Source: Acidimicrobiales bacterium
GTDB lineage: Bacteria; Actinomycetota; Acidimicrobiia; Acidimicrobiales; Iamiaceae
DNA length: 64,000 bases
Direction of reading: 5' to 3'
Assembly (NCBI GenBank): GCA_035547835.1
Contig: DASZTW010000017.1
Span: forward strand, 186,001-250,000
Shown: in pieces, positions 40,196 through 49,028 of the stretch
Numbering within the stretch: position 1 is the stretch's first letter
How the letters are laid out: each line of letters begins with the position of its first letter
Program-made: the position numbers and the translations under genes
Notes under the pieces: model-generated
What the model was told of the DNA's origin: nothing
What the model saw: the letters and a program-made list of their open reading frames with translations, nothing else
The model's database searches: none

Positions 40196-40522
40196 TCAGT
40201 CCGACGCGGGCAGCTGCTTGCTGGCGCGCAGCTGGAGCGGCTCGTCGCCGATCGACAACAAACCGCGACCGCCTTTGGTGACGAGCACCTCGAGACCGGC
40301 GCCGTCGTGCTGCCAGCGCTTGCCGACGAGCAGCTCACCGTCCCACGCTGCATCCACTTCGGCGCTGCGGTCGCCGCCGGGCTCGACCATCGGGTGACCT
40401 CCGCAGCGCAGGTCGGACTCGCCGACCGCCGCGCGCACGATCACGATCTCCGCGTCGCTCACACCGCTCGCCAGCCGTCTGCCCGGCCGCAGTTCCATCT
40501 GTTCCCTCGCTTGCACGTGCAT
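40196..40522 (-). CDS. Conserved-looking small protein, unknown function
   Basis: A 108-residue soluble protein (ELRPGRRLASGVSDAEIVIVRA, DLRCGGHPM, WDGELLVGKRWQHDG, LEVLVTKGG). It is beta-rich with one Cys-Gly-Gly segment. I do not recognise the family. Its ATG lies 2 bases after the luciferase-like gene stop and its stop is 8 bases before the SnoaL-like start, so it is firmly in the operon and translationally coupled. Confidence 0.65.
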   Translation of the reverse strand: MHVQAREQMELRPGRRLASGVSDAEIVIVRAAVGESDLRCGGHPMVEPGGDRSAEVDAAWDGELLVGKRWQHDGAGLEVLVTKGGRGLLSIGDEPLQLRASKQLPASD

Positions 40523-40524
40523 CG

Positions 40525-41418
40525 TCACACCTCCACAGGGGCATGCGGGTGCACACCCAGTCTTTCCGCAGCAGCGCCGAGCGCGGCGCGCTTGGTCGCC
40601 GGATCGGCATCGGCCGGCCAGACCTGGTCGGCCCACACCATCACGTGGTCAAAGCCCTCACGCTCGTAGCGCTCGATCGCATCGGGGTCGATCTCGGGCA
40701 CGCGTACGTAGATCGGGAAGGCACCTCCGATGCCGAGCGCATCGCGGTTGGCGACCACCTGGTCGCGCCAACGGACTGCATCGCTGAACGCAGGCGTGCC
40801 CGACGCGAACCAACCGTCTCCGAGCCGGGCGGCGCGGCGCAACGCGAGATCGGTGTTGCCGCCCAGGATGAGCGGCACGTGCATCGGCTCCTCGCACAGC
40901 TGCACCCGCTCGACCTGGTAGTGCTCGCCTCGGTGCTCGAAGGGCCCGCCGGCCCACGCCTTGCGCACGACGTCGATGACCTCCTCGAGACGAGCGCCCC
41001 GACCGGCGAACGGCACGCCCACCGCGACGAACTCCTCCTCGAGCCACCCCGCTCCCAGGCCGAGGACCAGGCGCCCGTGGCTGAGGTCCTGCAGCGTGTG
41101 GCCCATGCGGGCGGTGATCATCGGGGGCCGCAGGGCCGCGAGGTAGATGCCGGTGGCCAGCTGGATCCGCGAGGTCACCGCGGCGCATCCTGCGAGCGCG
41201 ACCAGCGGATCGACCAGCTTGGTGTTCGGGTCGACGATCGGACCACTGTGATGCTGGTGGCCAGCCGTCCCAGTGGTCGGATGCTCACTGGCGTAGTCGA
41301 CGGGCAGGACCACGTGCTCGCCCAGCCACAGCGACGCGAAGCCGAGATCGTCGGCTGCTCGGGCGAGCTCGACGAGATCGCCGGGCCGAATGTTGTAGGT
41401 GGAGAGCCCGATGCGCAT
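40525..41418 (-). CDS. Luciferase-like F420-dependent oxidoreductase (1)
   Basis: A 297-residue TIM-barrel protein of the LLM family. It begins MRIGLSTYNIRPGDL and has SLWLGEHVV, LATGIYLAALRPP, LGLGAGWLEEEF and PLILGGNTD, the usual cofactor-site blocks; subgroup TIGR03619-like. In actinobacteria these commonly use F420. The second residue-level start (ATG 41418, after a GTG) has GGAGG five bases upstream. It lies 34 bases after the ACAD11-like dehydrogenase. Confidence 0.9.
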   Translation of the reverse strand: MRIGLSTYNIRPGDLVELARAADDLGFASLWLGEHVVLPVDYASEHPTTGTAGHQHHSGPIVDPNTKLVDPLVALAGCAAVTSRIQLATGIYLAALRPPMITARMGHTLQDLSHGRLVLGLGAGWLEEEFVAVGVPFAGRGARLEEVIDVVRKAWAGGPFEHRGEHYQVERVQLCEEPMHVPLILGGNTDLALRRAARLGDGWFASGTPAFSDAVRWRDQVVANRDALGIGGAFPIYVRVPEIDPDAIERYEREGFDHVMVWADQVWPADADPATKRAALGAAAERLGVHPHAPVEV

Positions 41419-41452
41419 CACGCCTCCCTGTGGGGGCTCGACTCGCTTCGCA

Positions 41453-42739
41453 TCAGACGGCCTCGAGCACGTCCGCGAAGCGGGCGCGGGCAGCGGCCTC
41501 GAGCCGGGGCAGGTGCCTGGTCGGGAAGACGTCGTCGGTGCCCTTGTGGCTCTTGAGGATCTGGCGGGCCAGGGTCACCTTGTGCACCTCGGTGGCACCG
41601 TCGGCGAGCCCCATGTGGAACGACTCGAGGACCATGGCCGCGTACGGCATCTCCCACGACACGCCCAGCGAGCCGTGGATCTGCACGGCCCGGCTGGCGA
41701 CGTCGTGGAGCACCTTGGGCATCGCGGCTTTCACCGCAGAGATGTCGGCGCGGACACGCTGGTAGTCGTCGTACTTGTCGATGCGCCACGCGGTGCGCAT
41801 GACGAGCAGCCGGAACTGCTCGAGTTGGATCCACGACTCGGCGATCATGTCCTGCACGAGCTGCTTTTGGGCCAGCAGCTCGCCTTGCGTCCACCGCGAC
41901 AGAGCGCGCTCGCACATGTCGTCGAGGGCCTGGCTCACGAGCCCGACCGTGCGCATGGCGTGGTGGATGCGGCCGCCACCGAGTCGGGTCTGGGCCACGA
42001 CGAAGCCTTGGCCGCGCTCGCCGAGGAGGTGGTCGACCGGGATGCGCACGTCGCGGTAGCGCACGTACGAGTGGGTACCGTGACTTTTGTCGTGGCCGTA
42101 GAGGCCGACGTTGCGCACGATCTCCACGCCGGGGGTGTGGGCCGGCACGATGAACATGGACATGCGCTTGTGGCGATCGGCGTCGGGCTCGGTCACCGCG
42201 AGGAGCACCAGGAACGACGCAAAGTTCGCGTGCGACGAGAACCACTTCTCGCCGTTGATGACCCACTCATCGCCGTCGAGCTCGGCACGGGTCACGAACC
42301 CGGTGGGGTCAGAGCCGCCGCGTGGTTCGGTCATCGAGTAGGCCGACACGGTCGTCTGCTCGAGCAGCGGCTTCAAGTACCGCTCCTTGAGCATGGGCGT
42401 GCCGTAGTGGGCGAGGATCTCGGCGTTGCCGGAGTCAGGGGCGTGGCAGCCGAACACGATCGGGGCGCAGTGGGAGCGGCCGAGGATCTCGTTCAGCAGC
42501 GCCAACTTCACCTGTCCGTAGCCGGGTCCGCCGAGGCTGCCACCCAGGTGGCACGCCCACAACCCTTGCTCGCGCACCTTGGCTTGCAGCGGCGGCACGA
42601 GCGCCTGCCGCACCGGGTCGTCCATGTTCCAGGCGTGTTCGACCACACGGTCGACCGGCTCGCACTCTTCGCGCACGAACGCGTCGGCCCAGTCGAGCTT
42701 GGCCTGGTAGTCGGCGTCGGTCTCGAAGTCCCAACTCAT
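41453..42739 (-). CDS. Acyl-CoA dehydrogenase, ACAD10/11-like
   Basis: A 428-residue dehydrogenase. Blocks: GCHAPDSGNAEILAHYGT, YSMTEPRGGSDPTG, WVINGEKWFSSHA, GGGRIHHAMRTVG and the ending LADGATEVHK, the form seen in ACAD10/ACAD11 rather than in ordinary medium-chain enzymes. In those, the dehydrogenase fold removes phosphate from a phosphorylated 4-hydroxyacyl-CoA made by a fused APH-type kinase; a stand-alone APH-family gene lies at 43634-44752. ATG at 42739 (GGGGGA upstream). First gene of a four-gene run. Confidence 0.92.
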   Translation of the reverse strand: MSWDFETDADYQAKLDWADAFVREECEPVDRVVEHAWNMDDPVRQALVPPLQAKVREQGLWACHLGGSLGGPGYGQVKLALLNEILGRSHCAPIVFGCHAPDSGNAEILAHYGTPMLKERYLKPLLEQTTVSAYSMTEPRGGSDPTGFVTRAELDGDEWVINGEKWFSSHANFASFLVLLAVTEPDADRHKRMSMFIVPAHTPGVEIVRNVGLYGHDKSHGTHSYVRYRDVRIPVDHLLGERGQGFVVAQTRLGGGRIHHAMRTVGLVSQALDDMCERALSRWTQGELLAQKQLVQDMIAESWIQLEQFRLLVMRTAWRIDKYDDYQRVRADISAVKAAMPKVLHDVASRAVQIHGSLGVSWEMPYAAMVLESFHMGLADGATEVHKVTLARQILKSHKGTDDVFPTRHLPRLEAAARARFADVLEAV

Positions 42740-42784
42740 GGTGTCCCCCATGTCCCAGCTGCGTCGTGGATGGCGTGGCGTCCG

Positions 42785-42810
42785 CTCATGACATTAACAT
42801 CATGAGGAAT
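42785..42810. promoter_or_regulatory. Island operator site 6 (double)
   Basis: TCATGA at 42786-42791 and AACATCATGAGGAAT ending at 42810, centres 14 bases apart, upstream of the ACAD11-like operon. The second half-site matches the consensus GAGGAAT. Confidence 0.65.
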
Positions 42811-42863
42811 AGAGGGCTAGTCAAAGTTCGCCGTCATCGTCACCGCCTGTGGACGGGGCGTGC

Positions 42864-43637
42864 TCAGCTCGGGAAGGGTGAGGTGACGTTGATGCCGCCG
42901 TCGAGGGTGAGCACGTGGCCGGTCATGAACGACGAGGCGTCGGATGCCAGGTACAGGGCGGTACCGACGATCTCTTCGGGCTCGGCGAGGCGGCCGAGCG
43001 GGTAGCGCTCGGCTGCGAACGCCTTGAACCCGTCGACGTCCCAGGCCTTGGAGATGTCGGTGAGGAACGGGCCGACCATCACGCCGTTGGCGCGCACCGC
43101 AGGTCCGTAGGTGATGGCGAGACCGGCGGTGAGGTTGTTGAGCCCGGCTTTGGCAGCGGCGTAGGGGATGTCGTTGCGGCCGGGGTGCACGGCGGCGAGG
43201 CTGGAGATGTTCACGATCCTGCCGCCGTCGCCGGCCGCCATCCGCTCGCCCACCAGGGCGCTGAGGCGGAACGGCCCTTTGAGGTTCACGCCGATCACTT
43301 TGTCGAACAGCTCCTCGGTGACCTCGGCGAGGCTGGGGTACAGGGGTGCCATGCCGGCGTTGTTGACGAGGATGTCGACCCGGCCGAACTCGCCGTAAGC
43401 CGCCTCGACAAGGCCGTCGATCTCTTCCCAGTGGCCGATGTGGCAGCCGTGGGCGTATGCCTTGCGGCCGGTGGCGGAACGGATCTCCTCGGCGAGCGCC
43501 TCGCACGCCTCGACGCGTCGGCTGGTGATCATCACATCGGCCCCGCACCGAGCGAACGCCGTGACCATCTCCTTGCCGAGCCCGCGCGACCCGCCGGTCA
43601 CCAGGGCGACCTTGCCGGTCAGGTCAACGTCGATCAT
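42864..43637 (-). CDS. Short-chain dehydrogenase/reductase
   Basis: A 257-residue classical SDR: TGGSRGLG (14-21), NNAG (92-95), S145, Y159 and K163, and TGHVLTLDGG at the end. Likely NADP-linked (TSRR after the second strand). The ATG overlaps the upstream kinase stop as ATGA, so it is the last gene of the six-gene operon that starts at 48861. Confidence 0.93.
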   Translation of the reverse strand: MIDVDLTGKVALVTGGSRGLGKEMVTAFARCGADVMITSRRVEACEALAEEIRSATGRKAYAHGCHIGHWEEIDGLVEAAYGEFGRVDILVNNAGMAPLYPSLAEVTEELFDKVIGVNLKGPFRLSALVGERMAAGDGGRIVNISSLAAVHPGRNDIPYAAAKAGLNNLTAGLAITYGPAVRANGVMVGPFLTDISKAWDVDGFKAFAAERYPLGRLAEPEEIVGTALYLASDASSFMTGHVLTLDGGINVTSPFPS

Positions 43638-44752
43638 GTGATGGTCTCCAAGGTGCGCTTGGCCCGGCGGGCCAGTCGGGGCGGGTACGAGGCTTGCTGG
43701 GCCATGCGCTCGTCGGTGCTCTCGCCGCGCAGGTAGCGGATCGACAGCTGTTGGCACACGACGGCGATCTTCCAGCAGGCGAACGCCTCGTACCAGGTGA
43801 TGGTGTCGAGTGCGGCGCCGGTGCGGCGGTGGTAGTGCTCCGCGACCTGGGCGCGCGGCGGCAGACCCATCAGCTCCATGCCGGGCACGTGCAATGGCCG
43901 GTCGCCGTCGACGTCGCTGGGGTCGGGCCAGTAGTTCAACAACATTCCGACGTCCGCGAGTGGGTCTCCGAGCGTGGCCATGTCCCAGTCGAACACTGAG
44001 GCGACGCGGTCGGGCTGGCCGGCGTCGAACTGGCAGTTGTCCATCTTGAAGTCGTTGTGCAACAAGGTCGGAGCCGGGGACGCGGGCCGGCTTGCGGCGA
44101 GCTCGCGCCCGAGCTCGGCCATGATCATGTCGACTTCGGGGGTGGCCACGAGCTCCCAGCGCTTGCGCCAACCGTCGAGCTGGCGCTCGAGGTAGCCGGC
44201 GGGCCGGCCGAGGTCGCCGAGGCCGCACGACGCCGGGTCGACGAGGTGGAGGTCGGCCAACGCGTCGACCACCGCGAGCCCGGCGCGTCTGGCCACGTCG
44301 GCAAGCCCGGTGAACGATGGGGGCCAGCCGCCCCACACGACCACACCGTTGCGGTACTCGGACACCACGAAGTCGCTGCCGATCACGTCGTGGTCGTCGC
44401 AGAACAGGTAAGCGCGTGGCGCCCGGTCGTAGGCCTGCCACAGCTTCGACAGCACGCGGTGCTCGCGGCGCATGTCGTGCGCGCCTGGGGCGATGGCGCC
44501 CATCGGCGGCCGGCGCACGACCACGGGTAGGTCGGAGCCCGCAAAACGCGCCAGGTAGGTGAGGTTGGCGTGGCCGTTGGGAAACTGCAGGACCGACATC
44601 GGACCATCGACGCCGAGGCCGAGGTCGCGCAGGCGCGGGGTGAGGTAGGCCTCGAGCGCCGCCCAGTCGAGCTCTTCGCCCGGTCGCACGGGCGCGAGCT
44701 CGGGCAGGTCGACGCGCGGCGCGTTCGCGTCGGCGCCAGGCACGGTGGTCAC
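43634..44752 (-). CDS. APH-family kinase (ACAD10/11-type)
   Basis: A 372-residue protein kinase-like fold phosphotransferase. Lys/Arg region VVVRRPP, catalytic loop LLHNDFKMDNC (about residue 230) and metal loop FDWDMATLGDP (about 250) match the APH family as found fused to acyl-CoA dehydrogenases in ACAD10/ACAD11. It would phosphorylate a hydroxyl on an acyl-CoA or small molecule, not an antibiotic, given its place. GTG at 44752 overlaps the thiolase stop (GTGA); its own stop overlaps the SDR start (ATGA). Confidence 0.9.
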   Translation of the reverse strand: MTTVPGADANAPRVDLPELAPVRPGEELDWAALEAYLTPRLRDLGLGVDGPMSVLQFPNGHANLTYLARFAGSDLPVVVRRPPMGAIAPGAHDMRREHRVLSKLWQAYDRAPRAYLFCDDHDVIGSDFVVSEYRNGVVVWGGWPPSFTGLADVARRAGLAVVDALADLHLVDPASCGLGDLGRPAGYLERQLDGWRKRWELVATPEVDMIMAELGRELAASRPASPAPTLLHNDFKMDNCQFDAGQPDRVASVFDWDMATLGDPLADVGMLLNYWPDPSDVDGDRPLHVPGMELMGLPPRAQVAEHYHRRTGAALDTITWYEAFACWKIAVVCQQLSIRYLRGESTDERMAQQASYPPRLARRAKRTLETIT

Positions 44753-45894
44753 CGGGTGAGCACCGTGCAGGCGCTGATGCCGGGCGCGCCGTACACGTGC
44801 GTGAACGCCGCGCGGGGCTTGCCGGGCACCTGGCGCGAACCGCCTTGGCCGCGCAGCTGCACCACGTTCTCGTGCACCTGGCGCAGGCCCGACGCGCCGA
44901 TCGGCTCGCCATTGGCGATGCAACCACCATCGGTGTTGATCGGCAGACAGCCGCCGATCTCGGTGTCGCCCGCCTCGATGAGCTTGGGCTGGTCGCCATG
45001 CGCGCACAGGCCGGTCTCGGCCATGTGCATCAGCTCTGCGCCCGATTCGGTGTCTTGGATCTGGGCAACGTCGATGTCGTCAGGCGACACGCCCGCGGTC
45101 TCAAAGGCAGCTCGGGCCGCCTGGGTCGTCGGGCCATCTGACCGCTCGGGAGCCAGGCCCGGGCTGAACACCTCGAACGTGCCGTACTGGCGCGAGCGCA
45201 GCACCGACGCGTTCACATACACCGGCGTGTCGGTGTAGCGGTGTGCCTGGTCCGCGCGGCACAGCACCAACGCCACGCCGCCCTCGCCGGGTGAGCAGAA
45301 CATGTACTTGGTCAGCGGGTGGCTCAACATCGCGGACGACGCGATCTCCTCAGCCGAAATGGACTGGCGCCGCCACGCGTTCGGGTTCCCGGCACCGTTG
45401 CGGTAGGCCTTCGCGGCGATGAGCGACAGCACCGCCGGGTCGATGTCGTGGTCGTGCAGGTAGCGCTGGATCTTCACGCCGAAGAACTGTGTGGTGACCA
45501 TCAGTCCGACCTCGCCGTACCAGTCATCGAGGCCGTAATCCGCTGGGCTGGCGTTGAACGCGCCGCGTGGGTGCTTGTCGAATCCGACCGCCATGCCCAG
45601 GTCGTACTCTCCCGACGCGATCGCCCGAGTGGCCATCGCGAGCGCACTACCGCCGGTCGCGCAGCCGTTCACCACGTTGACGAACTCGATGCCGGTGAGG
45701 CCCAAGTCGTTGACGAGCGCGTCGGCGTTGCCGGCGTCACTCGAGCCGCCGAACGCGAACTGCATGTCGCGCCACGCACAGCCCGCGTCGCGCAGCGCTG
45801 CCCGAGCGGCCACCGCGCCCTGTGCCCGGCCCGACACACCGTCGGTCCGGCCAAAGGGGTGCATCCCGATCCCCACGATCGCCACATCAGGCAT
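44749..45894 (-). CDS. Thiolase-family protein with intact cysteine (pair 2)
   Basis: A 381-residue thiolase-fold protein. Unlike the other two in the window it keeps the nucleophile, in VVNGCATGGSAL (about Cys 78), and the later GEPIGASGLRQ segment that resembles the thiolase GHPxGxxG motif. So thiolytic cleavage of a beta-ketoacyl-CoA is plausible. It overlaps the DUF35 stop by 8 bases and the kinase start by GTGA. Confidence 0.88.
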   Translation of the reverse strand: MPDVAIVGIGMHPFGRTDGVSGRAQGAVAARAALRDAGCAWRDMQFAFGGSSDAGNADALVNDLGLTGIEFVNVVNGCATGGSALAMATRAIASGEYDLGMAVGFDKHPRGAFNASPADYGLDDWYGEVGLMVTTQFFGVKIQRYLHDHDIDPAVLSLIAAKAYRNGAGNPNAWRRQSISAEEIASSAMLSHPLTKYMFCSPGEGGVALVLCRADQAHRYTDTPVYVNASVLRSRQYGTFEVFSPGLAPERSDGPTTQAARAAFETAGVSPDDIDVAQIQDTESGAELMHMAETGLCAHGDQPKLIEAGDTEIGGCLPINTDGGCIANGEPIGASGLRQVHENVVQLRGQGGSRQVPGKPRAAFTHVYGAPGISACTVLTR

Positions 45895-46330
45895 TGGTCA
45901 CCTCCGCTGCGTCCACTGGGCGGAACGCGTACGAGCAGGCCGTGGTGCCGTCGGCGCCACGGTGGAAGGGCTCGAGCGTGAGCTCCATCGCCATCCCGAT
46001 CTCGAGCTGGGCCGGGTCCGCCACAGCCAGCCGCGCCTCGACGAGCACCTCGCCGCCGAGGTCGACGTAGCCGAGGCCGAACGGCGTGAACGGATCGTCC
46101 GCCGCCAGATAGGGAACCTTCGGCGCAAATCCCTGCACCGTGAAGCCCCACAACGTGCCCGAAGCGGGCAACACGTACCGATCGACGTCCTCGCCGGTGC
46201 AGCGCGCACACGAGCCCTGCTCGGGGAAGCTCACCGCGCCACAGCCGCGGCACTTGGACCCAACCAGCCGGGGGCCACCATCGGTGTCGACCATGACCGG
46301 CTCTGTCACGTTGGTCATCGGACCACTCAC
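45887..46330 (-). CDS. DUF35 zinc-ribbon/OB-fold partner protein (pair 2)
   Basis: A 147-residue DUF35 protein with four zinc cysteines (KCRGCGAVSFPEQGSCARC) and an OB fold; it should bind acyl-CoA and its thiolase partner encoded next. The GTG at 46330 overlaps the CoA-transferase stop (GTGA); an ATG at 46318 is an alternative. Confidence 0.92.
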   Translation of the reverse strand: MSGPMTNVTEPVMVDTDGGPRLVGSKCRGCGAVSFPEQGSCARCTGEDVDRYVLPASGTLWGFTVQGFAPKVPYLAADDPFTPFGLGYVDLGGEVLVEARLAVADPAQLEIGMAMELTLEPFHRGADGTTACSYAFRPVDAAEVTNA

Positions 46331-47547
46331 GGCTGTCCTCCTTGGGTTTGGCCCACTTCGGCGAGCACAGCTTCGGTGTCGGCTCCGAGCGTCGGCGCAG
46401 GACGCAAGAGTGGGTCGTAACCCGACAGCCCGAGTGGCAGGCCCGGGTGGGGCACGTCCTTCCAGTAGCCGTGATCGAGCGGCACGAAGAAGCCCCGCTC
46501 CCGCATGTGCTCGTCGTTCAGCACGTCTTCGGGGGCATTGACCACGCCGACGGGCAGCGATCGCTCCTGGCCCTCGTGGTACAGGTCGCTGGCGTTCTGG
46601 AGCAGGAAGAAGACCTCGAGCACGCCCTGCACGTGGGGGAACTGGGCCTGACGGTGAGCGACGTCGTCATAGGCCGGGTCGGTGAGGTCCGCAGCAAGTC
46701 CTTTGCTGTCGAGCCAGCTCACCATGCTGTTCCACGGCTTGGTGTCGGCCAGGATCAGGGCGAAGTAGATGTAGCCGTCCGCGCAGCGAAACAGCGCCGG
46801 TTGGGTGGGTGACGGCTGGGCGTGGCGGCACGTCTGCCGTTGCACGAGCGCCTTTGGGTAGAAGTAGTAGGGGTTCGCGAGCTCACAGGTGACCGCACAC
46901 GAGTCGTGCATGGCGACGTCGATGAGGTCGCCGCGACCGGTCTGATCGCGGGCCACCAGAGCGAGGGCGGCCCCGATCTCGGCGAAGCTGGCGGCGCTGT
47001 GGTAGCCCTGCCCGCCGCCGGGCCGGATGGGTGGGATCGAGTGGTCGTCGTAGCCCGAGGTGTTCAACAGCCCGCTCGCGGCGAGGCCGACGAGGTCAGA
47101 AGAGCGGTAGTCGGCCCATTCGCCGGTGAGGCCGAACGGGGTGATCGACACGACCACCAGACGCTCGTGGGTGTCGATGAGCTCGTTCAGGTCGAGGCCG
47201 AGCGTGCGCAGCTCGATGGGGTGCAGCGCGGAAACGAACACGTCGGCGGTGGCGAGCATCGCGTCGAGGTGGGCTCGTCCTGCGCTCGTGTGGAGGTCGA
47301 GGACCACGCTCCTCTTGGAGGAGTTGTAGTACCAGTACGTGAGGGACGTCTCCGGCCCCTCCTGACCGTCGGCGTAAGGGCCGACGTGGCGTGAGGGCGC
47401 ACCCTCGGGCGGTTCGACCTTCACGACTTCCGCTCCGAGCTCGGCGAGGCGCAGCCCGGTGAGCTCACCGGCCGGGTCGTCGGCGATCTCGATGACCGTG
47501 ATGCCGGCGAGCGGACCTGCGCTGCTCGCTGCTTCGTCGGTGCCCAC
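46327..47547 (-). CDS. Class III CoA-transferase (CaiB/BaiF), subunit with Asp
   Basis: A 406-residue CoA-transferase. The front GITVIEIADDPAGELTGLRLAELGAEVVKVE is typical; the catalytic Asp is in LIDVAMHDSCA. It should move CoA between two carboxylic acids. It begins the base after the stop of the next transferase (TGA-GTG), so the two are made together, and may form one heteromeric enzyme. Confidence 0.93.
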   Translation of the reverse strand: MGTDEAASSAGPLAGITVIEIADDPAGELTGLRLAELGAEVVKVEPPEGAPSRHVGPYADGQEGPETSLTYWYYNSSKRSVVLDLHTSAGRAHLDAMLATADVFVSALHPIELRTLGLDLNELIDTHERLVVVSITPFGLTGEWADYRSSDLVGLAASGLLNTSGYDDHSIPPIRPGGGQGYHSAASFAEIGAALALVARDQTGRGDLIDVAMHDSCAVTCELANPYYFYPKALVQRQTCRHAQPSPTQPALFRCADGYIYFALILADTKPWNSMVSWLDSKGLAADLTDPAYDDVAHRQAQFPHVQGVLEVFFLLQNASDLYHEGQERSLPVGVVNAPEDVLNDEHMRERGFFVPLDHGYWKDVPHPGLPLGLSGYDPLLRPAPTLGADTEAVLAEVGQTQGGQP

Positions 47548-48861
47548 TCAGATCACCCCCTCTGCGGCGAGCCCCGCCTGCTCGTCCTCGTCGAGGCCAA
47601 GGAGGTTGCCGTACACGTAGGCGTTGTCTTCACCGAGCAGCGGCGCGGAGCGCCAGTGGTCGGGCTTCATCCGCGTGGACACGAACGGCAGTCCTTCGAA
47701 CAGGGCTGGACCGATCACCGGGTGGTCGAGCTCGAAGAACGTGCCATGGGAGCGGATCTGCGGGTCAGTTTCGGTGAGGTCGCGGGCGTCTTGCACGGCG
47801 CCCGCACGCACACCTGCTCTTTGCAAGCGGTGCATGACGTCGTGGCGGTCGCGGCTCTCGGTCCACTCGCTGATGTGCTTGTCGAGATCGTCTTGGTGGT
47901 CGAACCTCGAGGCCTGGGTGGCGAACCTGGGGTCGTCGGCCCACGTCGGCGAGGCCATCGTGTCGACCAGCGCCTGCCATTCGGCGTCGTCGAACACCGC
48001 GATCGCCACCCAACGGTCGTCGCCAGCGCACGGGTAGACGCCGTGCGGCGCGGCCTGGGGGTGGTCGAGGCGGTTGCCGAGCGGGAACTGGTCGTTGCGG
48101 GTGGACCGATGGTTCACGGCCACGTCGAGCAGCACGGGGCCGAGCAGCTCGACGCCGGCTTCCACCGCCGACACGTCGACGTCGCAACCCTGACCGGTGC
48201 GGCGCAGAGCGAAGATCGCAGCCACGAGCGCGAGCGAGTTGTAGTACGCGGCTTGGTTGTCCATGTAGGACAGGCCCCAGCCCGATGGCTCGCGTCCGGG
48301 CAGCCCGCTCACGTGAGTGAGGCCGCTGACGGCCTGCACGACGGGCCCGTAGCTGCGGTAATGCTGGTGCGGGCCGGAGTGCCCGAACCCGCTCATGCGC
48401 GCGTAGATGATGTCGTCGCGCAGGGAGCGCACGTGCTCGGATGTGAGGCCCCAGCGCTCCATCACGCCCGGCGCGAAGTTCTCGGTGACGGCATTGCTCG
48501 ACGCGATCAGACGCTCGGCGAGCTGGCGACCCTTGTCGGTGCGCATGTTGAGCGTGATGCCGAGCTTGTTGCGGCTGTAGTTGTTGAACAGGCCGCCCTT
48601 GTTCGGATCTGGGTTGGGGTCTTCTTGGCCGTAGGGTCGCGCCGGCTCGTCTTTGTAGATGGGGAGGCGGCGGGGCATGTCGAGGCGTGTGCGGTCCTCG
48701 ATCTTGATGACCTCGGCGCCGAAGTCGGCAAGCAGGCGGGTGGCCAGGGCGCCGACGCCCATCCAGCAGAAGTCCGCGACGCGGATGCCCACGAGCGGAC
48801 CGCTACGCGGCCGCGGCGTGCGGTCGAGCGTGGGTCCCTCGGTCTCCTGAGGCGAGCTCAT
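47548..48861 (-). CDS. Class III CoA-transferase, subunit with Glu at the catalytic position
   Basis: A 437-residue CaiB/BaiF protein with VADFCWMGVGALATRLLADFGAEVIKIE and FNNYSRNKLG. At the place of the catalytic Asp it reads VDVSAVEAGVE, so Glu replaces Asp. With its neighbour this recalls benzylsuccinate CoA-transferase, whose two subunits are unequal. First gene of a six-gene operon (transferase, transferase, DUF35, thiolase, kinase, SDR). Operator sites 7 and 7b lie upstream. Confidence 0.92.
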   Translation of the reverse strand: MSSPQETEGPTLDRTPRPRSGPLVGIRVADFCWMGVGALATRLLADFGAEVIKIEDRTRLDMPRRLPIYKDEPARPYGQEDPNPDPNKGGLFNNYSRNKLGITLNMRTDKGRQLAERLIASSNAVTENFAPGVMERWGLTSEHVRSLRDDIIYARMSGFGHSGPHQHYRSYGPVVQAVSGLTHVSGLPGREPSGWGLSYMDNQAAYYNSLALVAAIFALRRTGQGCDVDVSAVEAGVELLGPVLLDVAVNHRSTRNDQFPLGNRLDHPQAAPHGVYPCAGDDRWVAIAVFDDAEWQALVDTMASPTWADDPRFATQASRFDHQDDLDKHISEWTESRDRHDVMHRLQRAGVRAGAVQDARDLTETDPQIRSHGTFFELDHPVIGPALFEGLPFVSTRMKPDHWRSAPLLGEDNAYVYGNLLGLDEDEQAGLAAEGVI

Positions 48862-48938
48862 CGTCGTCCCCCTGCTCGTTCTTCACGTCCCGCCTGTGCG
48901 GGTCGCTCGGCGCATCGCCGATCCCGACCGTACCAATT

Positions 48939-48948
48939 CCTCCGGAGG
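48939..48948. promoter_or_regulatory. Island operator site 7b (CG-centred variant)
   Basis: CCTCCGGAGG, a perfect palindrome that differs from CCTCATGAGG only at the two central bases. On the minus strand it lies in the spacer of TTGACG, 18 bases, TACGGT. Confidence 0.5.
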
Positions 48949-48957
48949 TTCGTCAAC

Positions 48958-48973
48958 TTTCCTCATGAGGATT
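48958..48973. promoter_or_regulatory. Island operator site 7
   Basis: TTTCCTCATGAGGATT, perfect 12-bp core TCCTCATGAGGA. It ends next to the likely -35 box (TTGACG on the minus strand) of the six-gene operon. Confidence 0.8.
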
Positions 48974-49028
48974 AGCGCGTCGTCTTGCCGTAGCGGGGTC
49001 CAGACCGGCCCACAAGCTGCCGGAATCT

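Noticed and set aside
43634-44752. Aminoglycoside resistance gene
   Set aside because: The fold is APH, but the operon context and similarity to the ACAD10/11 kinase domain point to metabolism.
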